Part shown: piece by piece, positions 36,512-45,224 of the stretch
Layout: the number at the start of each line of letters is the position of its first letter
How positions within the stretch are numbered: position 1 is the stretch's first letter
Source: an uncultured Vampirovibrio sp.
GTDB lineage: Bacteria; Cyanobacteriota; Vampirovibrionia; Gastranaerophilales; Gastranaerophilaceae
DNA length: 64,000 nucleotides
Assembly (NCBI GenBank): GCA_910577395.1
Contig: CAJTLG010000005.1
Span: 92,112-156,111 of the forward strand
Reading direction: 5' to 3'
Notes under the pieces: generated by a model
Databases searched by the model: none
What the model saw: the letters and a program-made list of their open reading frames with translations, nothing else
What the model was told of the DNA's origin: nothing
Made by a program: the position numbers and the translations under genes

Positions 36512-37774
36512 TTAATTATATGTATGTCCGTCTTGTTTCATGCGTTTTATAACGGCATCAAGATTTTCTTTTGAGGCTGTGATTGATAACCTTACGTATC
36601 CTTTGCCGTTTACACCGAAAGCGTGCCCCGGCACCGCTACGATACCTGATTTTTCAAGCATTTCATCGCAGAATTTTTTAGAATCACCGTTGTATCTGGG
36701 CGGAGTTTTAACCCAAAGATAGAATGTGGCTTTTGGAACTTCAATATCCGGCCAGCCAAGCTCTTTTAAGCCGTTTACAAATCCTTCAAGTTTAATTTTT
36801 AGGTTTTTATTGGCATTTTGGATATACTCTTCACCTTCTTTTGAATTTAAAAGTTTTGCCCCTGCAAGCTGAAGTGCTTTAAAAACGCCTGTATCAATTG
36901 TAGATTTTAATTTACCGAACATTGAAACAATTTGGCTGTTTCCGCAAACCCAGCCTATACGCCAACCTGTCATAGCATATGGTTTAGAAAAGCTGTGGAA
37001 TTCAACCGCAACATTTTTAGCATCTTTTAGCTCAAGTATACTAAGGGGTTTATCATTTTCATCAAAATAAATTTCAGAATAAGCATTATCTGAAATAAGC
37101 ATGATATGGTGTTTTATGCAAAAATCAACACAGCTTTGAAGATATTCTTTTGTGGCGGTTGCACCAAGCGGGTTGTTTGGATAATTTATAACTAAAGCTT
37201 TAATTTTAGCAGGGTTTAGACCGTCTTTTTTCATTTGTTCAAGTACAAGGTCTAAATTTGGCATATAATTATTTTCTTTTGTAAGCGGCAGGCCGTAGCA
37301 TAAACCGCCTGAAACTTTTATCATTTCACCATATGAGGCATACCCGGGGTCCGGTACCATTATTATATCTTTATTTTTAATATTTGTTGTCGGGTTGATT
37401 AATTCTCTTATAAGGTTTGCTATACCTTCTTTTGAACCAATCAGGGAAAATACTTCAGTGTTCGGGTTAATATCAACATTAAACCTTTCTTTCATGCGTT
37501 TTGAAACAGCCTCTAAGAAATATTTTTCGCCTTTTGGAGTAGAATATGTATGGATAGAAGGGTCATCAAGACAATTTTTAAGGGTTTCAATTACAAATTT
37601 TGGCACCATATCAACCGGTGCACCCATAGAAAGAGCAATAGGTTTTCTGTCTTTTTTAGTTAGTTCGTCAGTAAGTTCAATGGTTCTTTGTTTTATTTGA
37701 AACATAATATAAGTTTCAAGGTTTTGTACATAATCATTGAAATGATTTTTAAAATCTAAAACAGTGTTTTCCAT
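36512..37774 (-). CDS. Aminotransferase, LL-diaminopimelate aminotransferase-like
   Basis: The 420-residue fold type I PLP enzyme has IALSMGAPVDMVP, YSTPKGEKYFLEAV, VINYPNNPLGATAT (PLP-binding Asn), LISDNAYSEIYF and HSFSKPYAMTGWRIGW (Schiff-base Lys); a substrate Arg lies in YVRLSITAS. The pattern matches the LL-DAP/alanine aminotransferase subfamily used for lysine and peptidoglycan precursor synthesis in cyanobacteria and relatives. An aspartate or alanine aminotransferase role is the alternative. A 40-residue N-terminal extension is slightly longer than usual. Confidence 0.8.
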   Translation of the reverse strand: MENTVLDFKNHFNDYVQNLETYIMFQIKQRTIELTDELTKKDRKPIALSMGAPVDMVPKFVIETLKNCLDDPSIHTYSTPKGEKYFLEAVSKRMKERFNVDINPNTEVFSLIGSKEGIANLIRELINPTTNIKNKDIIMVPDPGYASYGEMIKVSGGLCYGLPLTKENNYMPNLDLVLEQMKKDGLNPAKIKALVINYPNNPLGATATKEYLQSCVDFCIKHHIMLISDNAYSEIYFDENDKPLSILELKDAKNVAVEFHSFSKPYAMTGWRIGWVCGNSQIVSMFGKLKSTIDTGVFKALQLAGAKLLNSKEGEEYIQNANKNLKIKLEGFVNGLKELGWPDIEVPKATFYLWVKTPPRYNGDSKKFCDEMLEKSGIVAVPGHAFGVNGKGYVRLSITASKENLDAVIKRMKQDGHTYN

Positions 37775-37945
37775 TGCAATCCTTCATCTTTCGGCTATTT
37801 TGAAATGGGTTAATTATTTCTATCAAAAAAATTATACCATACATATATCAGGTAACAAGAAGGCTTTTATGCATATTGTTATCAGAAATTTGTTTATTTA
37901 TTTTGATAATGTATTGTACCAAAAGATATTATATGAACACTGTTA

Positions 37946-38869
37946 TTAAGCTTTTTTAACAACAATACTGTTTCCGACAATACTTACAGTCATTTGTTCA
38001 GGATAATTTTTATTAATAAAATCAATTATGTATGCAAGATTTTCGTTTATATTGCCCTCGGGTGTAATTTCAACTGATGTTCCCGCAGAATGCTGCGCAA
38101 GTGTTGTAATTTTATTGTCCAGTGTTAATTCTGTGCTATTGTTAAAAGCAATGGCATCAAAACGACCAAGGTCAAAAAAGTTACTGCCACCCTCTTCGCC
38201 AACAGCCATTGTGGTGTTATGATTTTCATCGCCGCCAATTTTCCAATCCGGTGTAAAGTAGTCTTTATCAGGAGTTGTCGGGCTTATTTCAATTTCTTTT
38301 TTATCTTCATTTTTGTTTTCTTCTTTTTTGTCTTTGACAATTTCTGCCTTAAATCTGTTTGGGAATGTTGTATTAAGGTGTTCTTGGATTATTGAAAGTA
38401 ATTCTTTTATTTCATCTTCAGATAAATCGGTAATTGTAATAGTGATACTATCCGGATTTGGTCTTGGGTCTGCTGTTGCATATTCTGTTATGGTTTGTTT
38501 GATTTCGTTGAATTTTTTGTTTGCTTTTGTATCCTCAGGTTTTGTTATGGGTTCAATAACAATATCTCCGCCCGTTTCTTCAGCGGGTATGCTTATATTT
38601 GGTATGAGGTCACGGTCGTCTATAATGCCTGTATTGTTTCCGCCTTCTTCACCAACAGCCATTGTAGTAACATCCGGTTTTGGGGCTTGTATAAAACCGC
38701 CTACCGGCTTAGAGCCTGTATCCGGGGTTGTTTCTTCATCAAAAAGGTTTTCAAATTTATTACCGCCTTCTTCACCAACAGCCATGGTTGTAGCTTTTTT
38801 TAAATCTCCGGTTATAGGTTTTTGAAAATCGACAAAAGTTTTTTTAAGGTCATTTTTCTTGAATTCCAT
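37946..38869 (-). CDS. Putative graspetide precursor with three TTMAVGEEGG cores
   Basis: The 307-residue protein carries three identical TTMAVGEEGG stretches at residues 27-36, 68-77 and 219-228, each with the pattern TTxxxxEE. That is the core motif of plesiocin-type graspetides, in which two Thr side chains are ester-linked to two Glu side chains. The divergent neighbour is an MvdD-like ATP-grasp ligase. Between the cores are Asp/Glu/Pro-rich linkers and two similar beta-alpha-beta-like segments (about 139-180 and 247-305). There is no signal peptide or Cys. AAGGAG lies 6 bases before the ATG. It is far longer than usual precursors, so it could be a modified structural protein. The link is strong by motif and context, but the product is inferred. 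Confidence 0.75.
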   Translation of the reverse strand: MEFKKNDLKKTFVDFQKPITGDLKKATTMAVGEEGGNKFENLFDEETTPDTGSKPVGGFIQAPKPDVTTMAVGEEGGNNTGIIDDRDLIPNISIPAEETGGDIVIEPITKPEDTKANKKFNEIKQTITEYATADPRPNPDSITITITDLSEDEIKELLSIIQEHLNTTFPNRFKAEIVKDKKEENKNEDKKEIEISPTTPDKDYFTPDWKIGGDENHNTTMAVGEEGGSNFFDLGRFDAIAFNNSTELTLDNKITTLAQHSAGTSVEITPEGNINENLAYIIDFINKNYPEQMTVSIVGNSIVVKKA

Positions 38870-38982
38870 TTTGAACTCCTTTTTGGAAGATATTGTTTAT
38901 ACTTAACATATGTCGGATTTTTAAGAAATATCTTTAGGGTTTTTAGAATATAGGGCTGTAATTTGTAATAAATTGTAATATT

Positions 38983-38991
38983 TGATATAAT
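38983..38991 (+). promoter_or_regulatory. Extended -10 box of the ATP-grasp ligase promoter
   Basis: TGATATAAT ends 6 bases before the ATG at 38998 with no Shine-Dalgarno sequence, so the mRNA is probably leaderless. It lies in the 128-base divergent region shared with the precursor gene. Confidence 0.6.
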
Positions 38992-38997
38992 CACGCT

Positions 38998-39897
38998 ATG
39001 ATTTTAATAATAGGCTCTGAAGAAGAGGCGCATTCTAAACACATTTATGATGCACTTATTTCAAAAAAATATGATGTAGAATATTTTGATTCCAGGAAAT
39101 ATCCAGAAAGTATTTCTTTAGGCTATATGCCGAATTCAAAAGACGGTTTTATAAAAATAGAAGATAAAAAGGTATTCTTAAAAGATATTCAAGGAATATA
39201 CTGGAGGTGGTTTTACGGATTTAATAAACCAAATATTGAAGATAGTTTTACTGCAAATATGGTATTTCGCGAAAGAGTATCATCATTAAACAGTTTATTT
39301 TTATCTTTAAATTGTAATTGGGTAAATTCACTTAAAGCCATTGAACTTCACAAAACAAAAATTTACCAGCTTGATATTATGGCAAAAAACGGTATAAGAA
39401 TACCAAAAACACTTGTTACAAATGACTCTGGAGCACTGGTTGAATTTTGGGAAAGTAATAACAAAAATGTTATATTTAAGCCTGTTTTGGGCGGGGCTTA
39501 TACTAAAAAACTTACAAAAGCTGACCTTACAAAAGAAAGGCTTGAAACACTTAAGGTTTCCCCTGTTCAGCTTCAAGAATGTGTTGAAGGGGTGGATATA
39601 AGGGTATATGCAATGGGGGATAAAATATTTCCTGCTGAAATTCAAGCTAAAACCATTGATTTTAGGGCAGATACCAATCCTAACCACGTACCTGTAAAAT
39701 TACCTGATGATATTGAAAATGATTGTAGAAAAGTGCTTGATATTTTGGGGCTTGCATATTCAGGTATTGATATAAGAAAAAGTAATGAGGGTGAATATGT
39801 TTTTATAGAGGCAAATCCTGCCCCTATGTTTATTTATTTTGAAAAAGTTACAAAATACCCTATAACGGAAAGTTTAATAGAGCTTCTTACAAGGTAA
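38998..39897 (+). CDS. MvdD-like ATP-grasp ligase (graspetide macrocyclase)
   Basis: The 299-residue protein matches the ATP-grasp family that makes ester and amide cross-links in microviridin-type peptides. Residues about 1-95 form the pre-ATP-grasp domain, including GIYWRWFYGF. Then follow NVIFKPVLGGAY (ATP-binding Lys), LQECVEGVDIRVYAMGDKIF and PAEIQAKTIDFRAD (the IDxR element seen in MvdC/MvdD), DILGLAYSGIDIRK, and FIEANPAPMF (metal-binding Glu-x-Asn). It activates Glu side chains with ATP. The divergent precursor with TTxxxxEE repeats is the obvious substrate. No dedicated protease or exporter gene is adjacent. Confidence 0.85.
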   Translation: MILIIGSEEEAHSKHIYDALISKKYDVEYFDSRKYPESISLGYMPNSKDGFIKIEDKKVFLKDIQGIYWRWFYGFNKPNIEDSFTANMVFRERVSSLNSLFLSLNCNWVNSLKAIELHKTKIYQLDIMAKNGIRIPKTLVTNDSGALVEFWESNNKNVIFKPVLGGAYTKKLTKADLTKERLETLKVSPVQLQECVEGVDIRVYAMGDKIFPAEIQAKTIDFRADTNPNHVPVKLPDDIENDCRKVLDILGLAYSGIDIRKSNEGEYVFIEANPAPMFIYFEKVTKYPITESLIELLTR

Positions 39898-39898
39898 G

Positions 39899-40654
39899 CT
39901 ATTTCTTTATATACCTTAAAATGCCGTTAATAAAGGTTAAAGGATGTACGGGGCAACCGGGGATATATAAATCTATCGGATATTTTTCAAGAAATTCTCT
40001 GTTTATTTCTGTACTGTTTTGAAAAATGCCGCCTGATATTGCGCAGGCTCCGCAGAGAATTACAATTTTAGGGTTTGGGGTTGCTTTATAACAATCTTCA
40101 AGGGCGTAGGCCATATTTTTTGTAATCGGGCCCGTTATAACAATGCCGTCAGCATGGCGGGGGGAGGCAACAAAATCTATACCAAATCTTCCCATATCAA
40201 AATTAACATTTGAACATGCGTTTAATTCCATTTCACATCCGTTGCATCCGCCTGCAGAAACCTGCCTTAGTTTTAGGGATTTAGAAAACATTGATGTAAT
40301 TTCTTTTTTTGTTTTAACTGCAATTTTTTCATACAGTTCAGGCGTTGTTTCTTCATTTATTATCAGGTTTTTTCGTGAAGATGAAGTTAATTTATAGTAA
40401 TTTGAAAAATCTATACCGTTTTCAGTGCAGATATTTTTGCATGCTCCGCAAAATGTACATTTTCCGATATCAATAGTCAACGGATTAACATTTAGTGCAC
40501 CTGTGGGGCAAACGGAAAGGCATTTGTCGCAATTGGTGCAATTTTTATTATTTAAAACAGGCAAGCCCCTGAATTGTTCCCTCATCGGGGCATTTTCAAT
40601 ATCTTTTATGAATTGTTTTCCCTGATATATTCTTGATTTTAGAGTATCAAACAT
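39899..40654 (-). CDS. Hyf/Nuo-like complex: ferredoxin-fused small (NuoB-like) subunit
   Basis: The 251-residue protein is a fusion. Residues about 35-85 hold two [4Fe-4S] ferredoxin motifs (CTNCDKCLSVCP and CTFCGACKNIC), like HycF/NuoI. The rest is the small-subunit fold with GGCNGCEME, LCGACAISGG and IPGCPVHP, the four cysteines of the proximal N2-type cluster. It would carry electrons from ferredoxin to the catalytic or quinone-like site. It is the last gene of a six-gene run from 47140. Its stop is 1 base from that of the convergent ligase. All small-subunit cysteines are intact, unlike the large subunit. Confidence 0.85.
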   Translation of the reverse strand: MFDTLKSRIYQGKQFIKDIENAPMREQFRGLPVLNNKNCTNCDKCLSVCPTGALNVNPLTIDIGKCTFCGACKNICTENGIDFSNYYKLTSSSRKNLIINEETTPELYEKIAVKTKKEITSMFSKSLKLRQVSAGGCNGCEMELNACSNVNFDMGRFGIDFVASPRHADGIVITGPITKNMAYALEDCYKATPNPKIVILCGACAISGGIFQNSTEINREFLEKYPIDLYIPGCPVHPLTFINGILRYIKK

Positions 40655-40671
40655 ATTTTATCCTTATATTT

Positions 40672-42204
40672 TTAAAGGTCACATCCCGAGTATGAAAGAT
40701 TAAAACTTTTATTGCAGAGAGGAAAATCCGAAACACCGTTGTTTCTGACTGCAAGGGCAAGACCGTACCAGTTGTTAAAAGACGGGTCTTTAATTTTATA
40801 TCTTGTAAGGGCGCCGGTATTATCGGTCATTGCTATATGGATAACTTCACCTCTCCAACCTTCAACAGCTGATATTACAAAAGCATCTTTTAAATTTTCT
40901 TTATTTAAAACCTGATATCCTTGATTTATGGGTTCATTTGGGTATTCTTTCAGTTTCTCAAATATTTTTTTTATTATTGAAAAAGACTGTAAGATTTCTC
41001 TAAACCTAAGTTTAAAACGGGCATTAACGTCCCCCGTACCTTTTATTTTTATATTTTCAATATCTAATTCTTTTATCCATTTATCAGGAAAATCAAACCT
41101 TGTATCAAGGCTAACGCCTGCTGCACGTGCTGCCATACCTGTAAGGCCGATTTCTTTTGCACGTTCAGTGCTTATTGTGCCTGTTTTTTCAAGCCTCGAC
41201 ATAACGGTTGAATTTTTTAACATTGTGCGGACCATTCTTTTAACATCTTTTTCAACCTTATCAAAGGTTTTTATGGCACGATATATTTTTTCATTATCTA
41301 TATCAAAATTTACGCCGCCAAGGGTTATAAGTCCCCTTCCAAAACGGCTTCCTGAAAATTCAAGCATAGTGTTTATTACAAGTGTTCTTGTCGCCCCAAA
41401 AACGCTTGCACCCATAAGGTATGCTATATCACCCGCTATAGCGCCAAGGTCGCCTATATGTATTGCAGTTCTTTCCATTTCAAGGGCAAGCATTCTTATA
41501 AGCTGTGCTCTGTTTGAAACAGGGATATTTTTTAATGTTTCAAAGAGTTTTGAATATGCAAGGTTGTATGCTATTGTGCTATCCCCTGCGATTGATTCTG
41601 CAAGCTGGTTTGAGGGGCTTTTTACCATTAATTCTTCAATTCCCTTGTATTGATATCCAAGGGCAATTTCAAGGTGATAAACAGTTTCACCGTTGCACAT
41701 AAATCTAAAATGTCCGGGTTCTATAATCCCTGCGTGGATTGGCCCTACGGCTACCTGGTGAATTTCTTCGCCTTCCATTTCAAAAAACGGATATTCATCC
41801 TGATTTTTACGCATCGGCTTTAACCACGGGTGGTTTAACGGTTTTATATTGAATTCTTCAAAAAATTCCCTTTCAAACATATGAAATGCAGGAATTAAAG
41901 GTGTTATGGATTCATAAGTTTTTGTATTTTTATCAAACATGGCACTTGAAATATAAAATGCACTTCCTTCAGGGTCATTGTTTGAATTTTTGTCATCTGC
42001 AAGAATAACAAAAAGTCTTGTATTGCCATTACCCCAGTCTTTTCCAAAAAATGCAACAGGGCGCATAGGGTATGTTTCAAGGTTTTTTATGGTGCAGCAG
42101 GAAATTATCTCTTCTCTTAAGATTTTTATATCAATGGTAGGAATAGCATTTAAATCTGCCGCATTATTATTTTTTATTTTTATCCAGTTTTTATTATTTA
42201 TCAT
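40672..42204 (-). CDS. Hyf/Nuo-like complex: large subunit (NuoCD-like), no [NiFe] ligands
   Basis: The 510-residue protein resembles HycE/HyfG: an N-terminal NuoC-like part (about 1-150) and a NuoD-like part (GHFRFMCNGETVYHLEIALGY shortened; MLALEMERTAIHIGDLGAIA). The first cysteine pair, normally RxCGxC after the YxxRGxE segment, is replaced by ESIAGDSTIAY, which has no Cys. The C-terminus has DFPLCNKSFNLSYSGCDL in place of DPCxxC. So a [NiFe] centre cannot form in the known way. This fits the energy-converting hydrogenase-related (Ehr) group, not a true hydrogenase. Confidence 0.85.
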   Translation of the reverse strand: MINNKNWIKIKNNNAADLNAIPTIDIKILREEIISCCTIKNLETYPMRPVAFFGKDWGNGNTRLFVILADDKNSNNDPEGSAFYISSAMFDKNTKTYESITPLIPAFHMFEREFFEEFNIKPLNHPWLKPMRKNQDEYPFFEMEGEEIHQVAVGPIHAGIIEPGHFRFMCNGETVYHLEIALGYQYKGIEELMVKSPSNQLAESIAGDSTIAYNLAYSKLFETLKNIPVSNRAQLIRMLALEMERTAIHIGDLGAIAGDIAYLMGASVFGATRTLVINTMLEFSGSRFGRGLITLGGVNFDIDNEKIYRAIKTFDKVEKDVKRMVRTMLKNSTVMSRLEKTGTISTERAKEIGLTGMAARAAGVSLDTRFDFPDKWIKELDIENIKIKGTGDVNARFKLRFREILQSFSIIKKIFEKLKEYPNEPINQGYQVLNKENLKDAFVISAVEGWRGEVIHIAMTDNTGALTRYKIKDPSFNNWYGLALAVRNNGVSDFPLCNKSFNLSYSGCDL

Positions 42205-42213
42205 ATTTTACCT

Positions 42214-43656
42214 TTAAAAACCTTTTAGCGCCGCCTGTATAATGTCATTTAAAAAATCAGGTATGTAAATACCAAGTATGAATACCATTGTAAGCATTAT
42301 AACTTGCGGAATATACATAGAAACGGTTATTTTGCTTTTATTTTCATTAACAATTTGTGTTTTTTCTTCGTTTAATTTGCCGTATGCCATTTTAATTACG
42401 GCTTTTCCGATACCGTAGATAACAAAGGTAAGAAGTATTGCAAACAATGCACAAAGACCGTAATATTCTTTTAAAATCATTGTTTTTATTATGATAAATT
42501 CGCTTATAAAAAGAACTGATGTTGGGAAGGCGCAGATTGCAAGAAATGAAACTATCCAAAGCCAGCCAGTCACTTTATTTGCGGATAAAATTCCGCTTGA
42601 AGATTTTATATTTTTAGTTTCATAAAGTTCTAAAATATTTCCTGATGACAGGAAAAATGAAGCCTTTGCAAGAGAATGTCCTATAAGGTGCAGTATAACG
42701 GCAAAATATGCTGCTCCGCCAAGGCTTGTGCCTATTGCAAGAATACCCATATTTTCAATTGAAGAGTATGCAAGCATTCTTTTATAATTTTTTATATGGT
42801 ATACAAAAACAGCCGTTATAAAAAGGGATAAAAAGCCGATAACAGCAAGCATTATTCTTGCTTCAATGCTGGAATTTGCAATTTCTAATATTTTGAATAC
42901 TCTTAATATTACAAGATAAGCTGAATTTAAAAGGGTGGCTGAAAGCAGGGCTGAAATTGGTGAGGGGGATTCAGAATGTGCATCAGGCAGCCAAAAATGT
43001 ACCGGAGCCAAGCCCATTTTTGTACCAAAACCAAAGAGTATAAATACAAAAGAAAGTTTTAGCCAAAACGGATTAAAGAGTTTAGCATTATTTGCAAGCT
43101 CTGCATAATTTAATGTGTTTATGTTTCCTGATGATATATTTAAAAAGATAATGCCTATAAAAGCAAGTGCAATACCTATTGAACACATGAAAACGTATTT
43201 CCAGGCAGCCTCGATAGAGTTTTTGGTCTTATTAAAATATATAAGGTAGGCGCTTGAAAGGGTGGTAGCCTCTACTAAAACCCATGCTATTCCAAGGTCT
43301 GTCGCAAGGATAGCGCCTGTCATTGCCCATACAAAGGCGGTTATCATAATAAGATAGTGACAGGTTTTTTTCTCTTTATACTTAAAATGTTTTTGATAGC
43401 CGTTGTTGTAAATTGTTACCATTAAGAATATGAATGATAAAATAAGTAGAAATATTTTGTTTGTATCATCAACTGCAAAATAGTGCCCTTTATTTTGTAT
43501 ATCTTTATCAAATACTAATAGCAGTGTGCAGATAAAATGAATTAAAGCATAAATGTTCAAAAATATATTATTAAATGTTTTCTTTTGTATAAGAAACATA
43601 ATAAGGCCTGAAATTATAGGAAATATAAGTAATACGGATAAAATAATGTCAGTCAT
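42214..43656 (-). CDS. Hyf/Nuo-like complex: antiporter-like subunit (HyfF/NuoN-like)
   Basis: The 480-residue membrane protein has about 14 helices of the MrpD/NuoLMN family. The proton channel features are visible: WVLVEATTLSSAYLIYF (membrane Glu), GFGTKMGLAPVHFWLPDAHSE (Lys and the broken-helix HSESPSP) and YSSIENMGILAIG. It would move H+ or Na+ when electrons pass through the soluble arm. Overlaps the next gene upstream by 8 bases. Confidence 0.88.
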   Translation of the reverse strand: MTDIILSVLLIFPIISGLIMFLIQKKTFNNIFLNIYALIHFICTLLLVFDKDIQNKGHYFAVDDTNKIFLLILSFIFLMVTIYNNGYQKHFKYKEKKTCHYLIMITAFVWAMTGAILATDLGIAWVLVEATTLSSAYLIYFNKTKNSIEAAWKYVFMCSIGIALAFIGIIFLNISSGNINTLNYAELANNAKLFNPFWLKLSFVFILFGFGTKMGLAPVHFWLPDAHSESPSPISALLSATLLNSAYLVILRVFKILEIANSSIEARIMLAVIGFLSLFITAVFVYHIKNYKRMLAYSSIENMGILAIGTSLGGAAYFAVILHLIGHSLAKASFFLSSGNILELYETKNIKSSSGILSANKVTGWLWIVSFLAICAFPTSVLFISEFIIIKTMILKEYYGLCALFAILLTFVIYGIGKAVIKMAYGKLNEEKTQIVNENKSKITVSMYIPQVIMLTMVFILGIYIPDFLNDIIQAALKGF

Positions 43657-44308
43657 TTTCGCTACAGTCCTTTAATTCTGAAAGGTGTGAAACTTCAAGG
43701 TCTTTAAATTCTTTATTAATTTCTTTTACAAACAAGCCCAATATGTAAACTGCAATAAATACATCCAATAATACACCAAGGCTTACAAGGATAGGCATTT
43801 CTTTTGCAACAGAAAGGGAAAGCAGAAATATCCCGTTTTCCATAGCTATAAATTCAATAACGTTTGATACAATTTTATGCTTAATTGTAATAAGCCACAG
43901 ACTGATTATGATTGTAGATATTGCAACGCCAAAATATATGGGGGATAAGGTTTTAAACTGCGCCATATAATTTGGTGCAAGAAATCCTGCAAGAAGAATA
44001 ATGCTTGAAATCACAAGACAATAAAAATGCGGTATATTGGCTTCATCATCCCTGTTTGCATGTGTTTTTTTGATTATTTTATATAAAAATAACGGGATGA
44101 TGACAGATTTTACAATTATTGTTTCTACCGTTAAAAAAGCCATATTTAAAAGCGGAGTATCGCTATGACCAAAAAGGCATATTAAAAACAGCAAGATGCC
44201 TTGTGTAATCAGTACCCTGATGTGGGATATTATCCTGCTTGTAGAGGCAAGATATAACATAGTTAAACCAAAAAGAATTATAAAACCGTTTTCTAAGCCG
44301 TTTTCCAT
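43649..44308 (-). CDS. Hyf/Nuo-like complex: HyfE-like membrane subunit
   Basis: The 219-residue, seven-helix protein resembles HyfE: a NuoK-like C-terminal part (VIEFIAMENGIFLLSLSV) after several hydrophobic helices. I chose the ATG at 44308, which has GGAGG 8 bases upstream and follows the stop of the previous gene; an upstream ATG at 44353 would overlap it by 41 bases. Family assignment rests on the membrane pattern and gene order. Confidence 0.75.
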   Translation of the reverse strand: MENGLENGFIILFGLTMLYLASTSRIISHIRVLITQGILLFLICLFGHSDTPLLNMAFLTVETIIVKSVIIPLFLYKIIKKTHANRDDEANIPHFYCLVISSIILLAGFLAPNYMAQFKTLSPIYFGVAISTIIISLWLITIKHKIVSNVIEFIAMENGIFLLSLSVAKEMPILVSLGVLLDVFIAVYILGLFVKEINKEFKDLEVSHLSELKDCSEND

Positions 44309-44312
44309 ACCT

Positions 44313-45224
44313 TTAACCTCCAAATATCCTAACGGCTGCAAGGGATAATACAATCAGTGCAAAAGTACTCATAATAAATATAAATTCAAAAACATGGGAC
44401 ATCCGAAGTCTTGCCATTGAGGATTCAACAGTTCCTATTATTATTGCGATTATAAAAATTAAGGCAAAATATAACAACGGATAGAATGAAACAGTTTCCG
44501 GGATTATGAGCTTTGCAATAAGAGATGATATTAAAAGCATTTTTATACTTGATGAATAACTTAAAAGGGCAAGGCCCGAGGCTGAATTATCAAGTATCAT
44601 AACTTCATGTATCATTGTAAGCTCAAGGTGGGTTGAGGGGTCGTCTACGGGTACCCTGCAGCCTTCGATTAATACCATTAAAAATAATGCAAGGGCTGCA
44701 AATATTGCAATCAGCGCTCCGTAGTTTCCTGTGTTTGATATTATTTTAGAGAGGCTTTCAAATGTATAATTGCCGCTTAATGCCATAATTGATGCCATTA
44801 TTATAAAAAATGCGGGTTCTACAATTGATGTAAAGCAGGCTTCACGTGAAGCACCCATTCCTTCAAAGCTTGAACCTGTATCCATAGCACCGATTAAAGA
44901 AAAGAACTTACCAAGCCCTAATATATAGGCAAATATTATAAGGCCGGCGGGTATTGTGATAATGGCTTTTCCTGATACAAGCGGGATAAAAAGCCCTGCA
45001 AATATTATGCATGATATAGTTACAAGCGGTGTAAGGCTAAATACAAAGGATGTTGTTTTGCTTATAACAAAATCTTTTTTAACAAGTTTTATAAAATCAT
45101 ATAAAGGCTGAAATATACTTGCACCTTTACGCCCGCACCAAAATGCTTTAGTTTTTTTGATTATTCCTGTCATTATAAAGGGCAGGATAAGGAGGATTAT
45201 TAAATTTATTAAAATACTTATCAT
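44313..45224 (-). CDS. Hyf/Nuo-like complex: NuoH/HyfC-like membrane anchor
   Basis: The 303-residue protein has about eight helices and the NuoH/HycD signatures: GRKGASIFQPLYDFIKL, TGSSFEGMGASREA, EGCRVPVDDPSTHLELTMIHE. This subunit joins the soluble arm to the proton pumps. It overlaps the HyfB-like gene by 4 bases. The conserved charged loop residues are intact. Confidence 0.9.
   Translation of the reverse strand: MISILINLIILLILPFIMTGIIKKTKAFWCGRKGASIFQPLYDFIKLVKKDFVISKTTSFVFSLTPLVTISCIIFAGLFIPLVSGKAIITIPAGLIIFAYILGLGKFFSLIGAMDTGSSFEGMGASREACFTSIVEPAFFIIMASIMALSGNYTFESLSKIISNTGNYGALIAIFAALALFLMVLIEGCRVPVDDPSTHLELTMIHEVMILDNSASGLALLSYSSSIKMLLISSLIAKLIIPETVSFYPLLYFALIFIIAIIIGTVESSMARLRMSHVFEFIFIMSTFALIVLSLAAVRIFGG

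Noticed and set aside
38313..38825. 170-codon open frame on the plus strand opposite the graspetide precursor
   Set aside because: Shadow frame with hydrophobic low-complexity text; the minus-strand frame has a ribosome site and the repeated cores.
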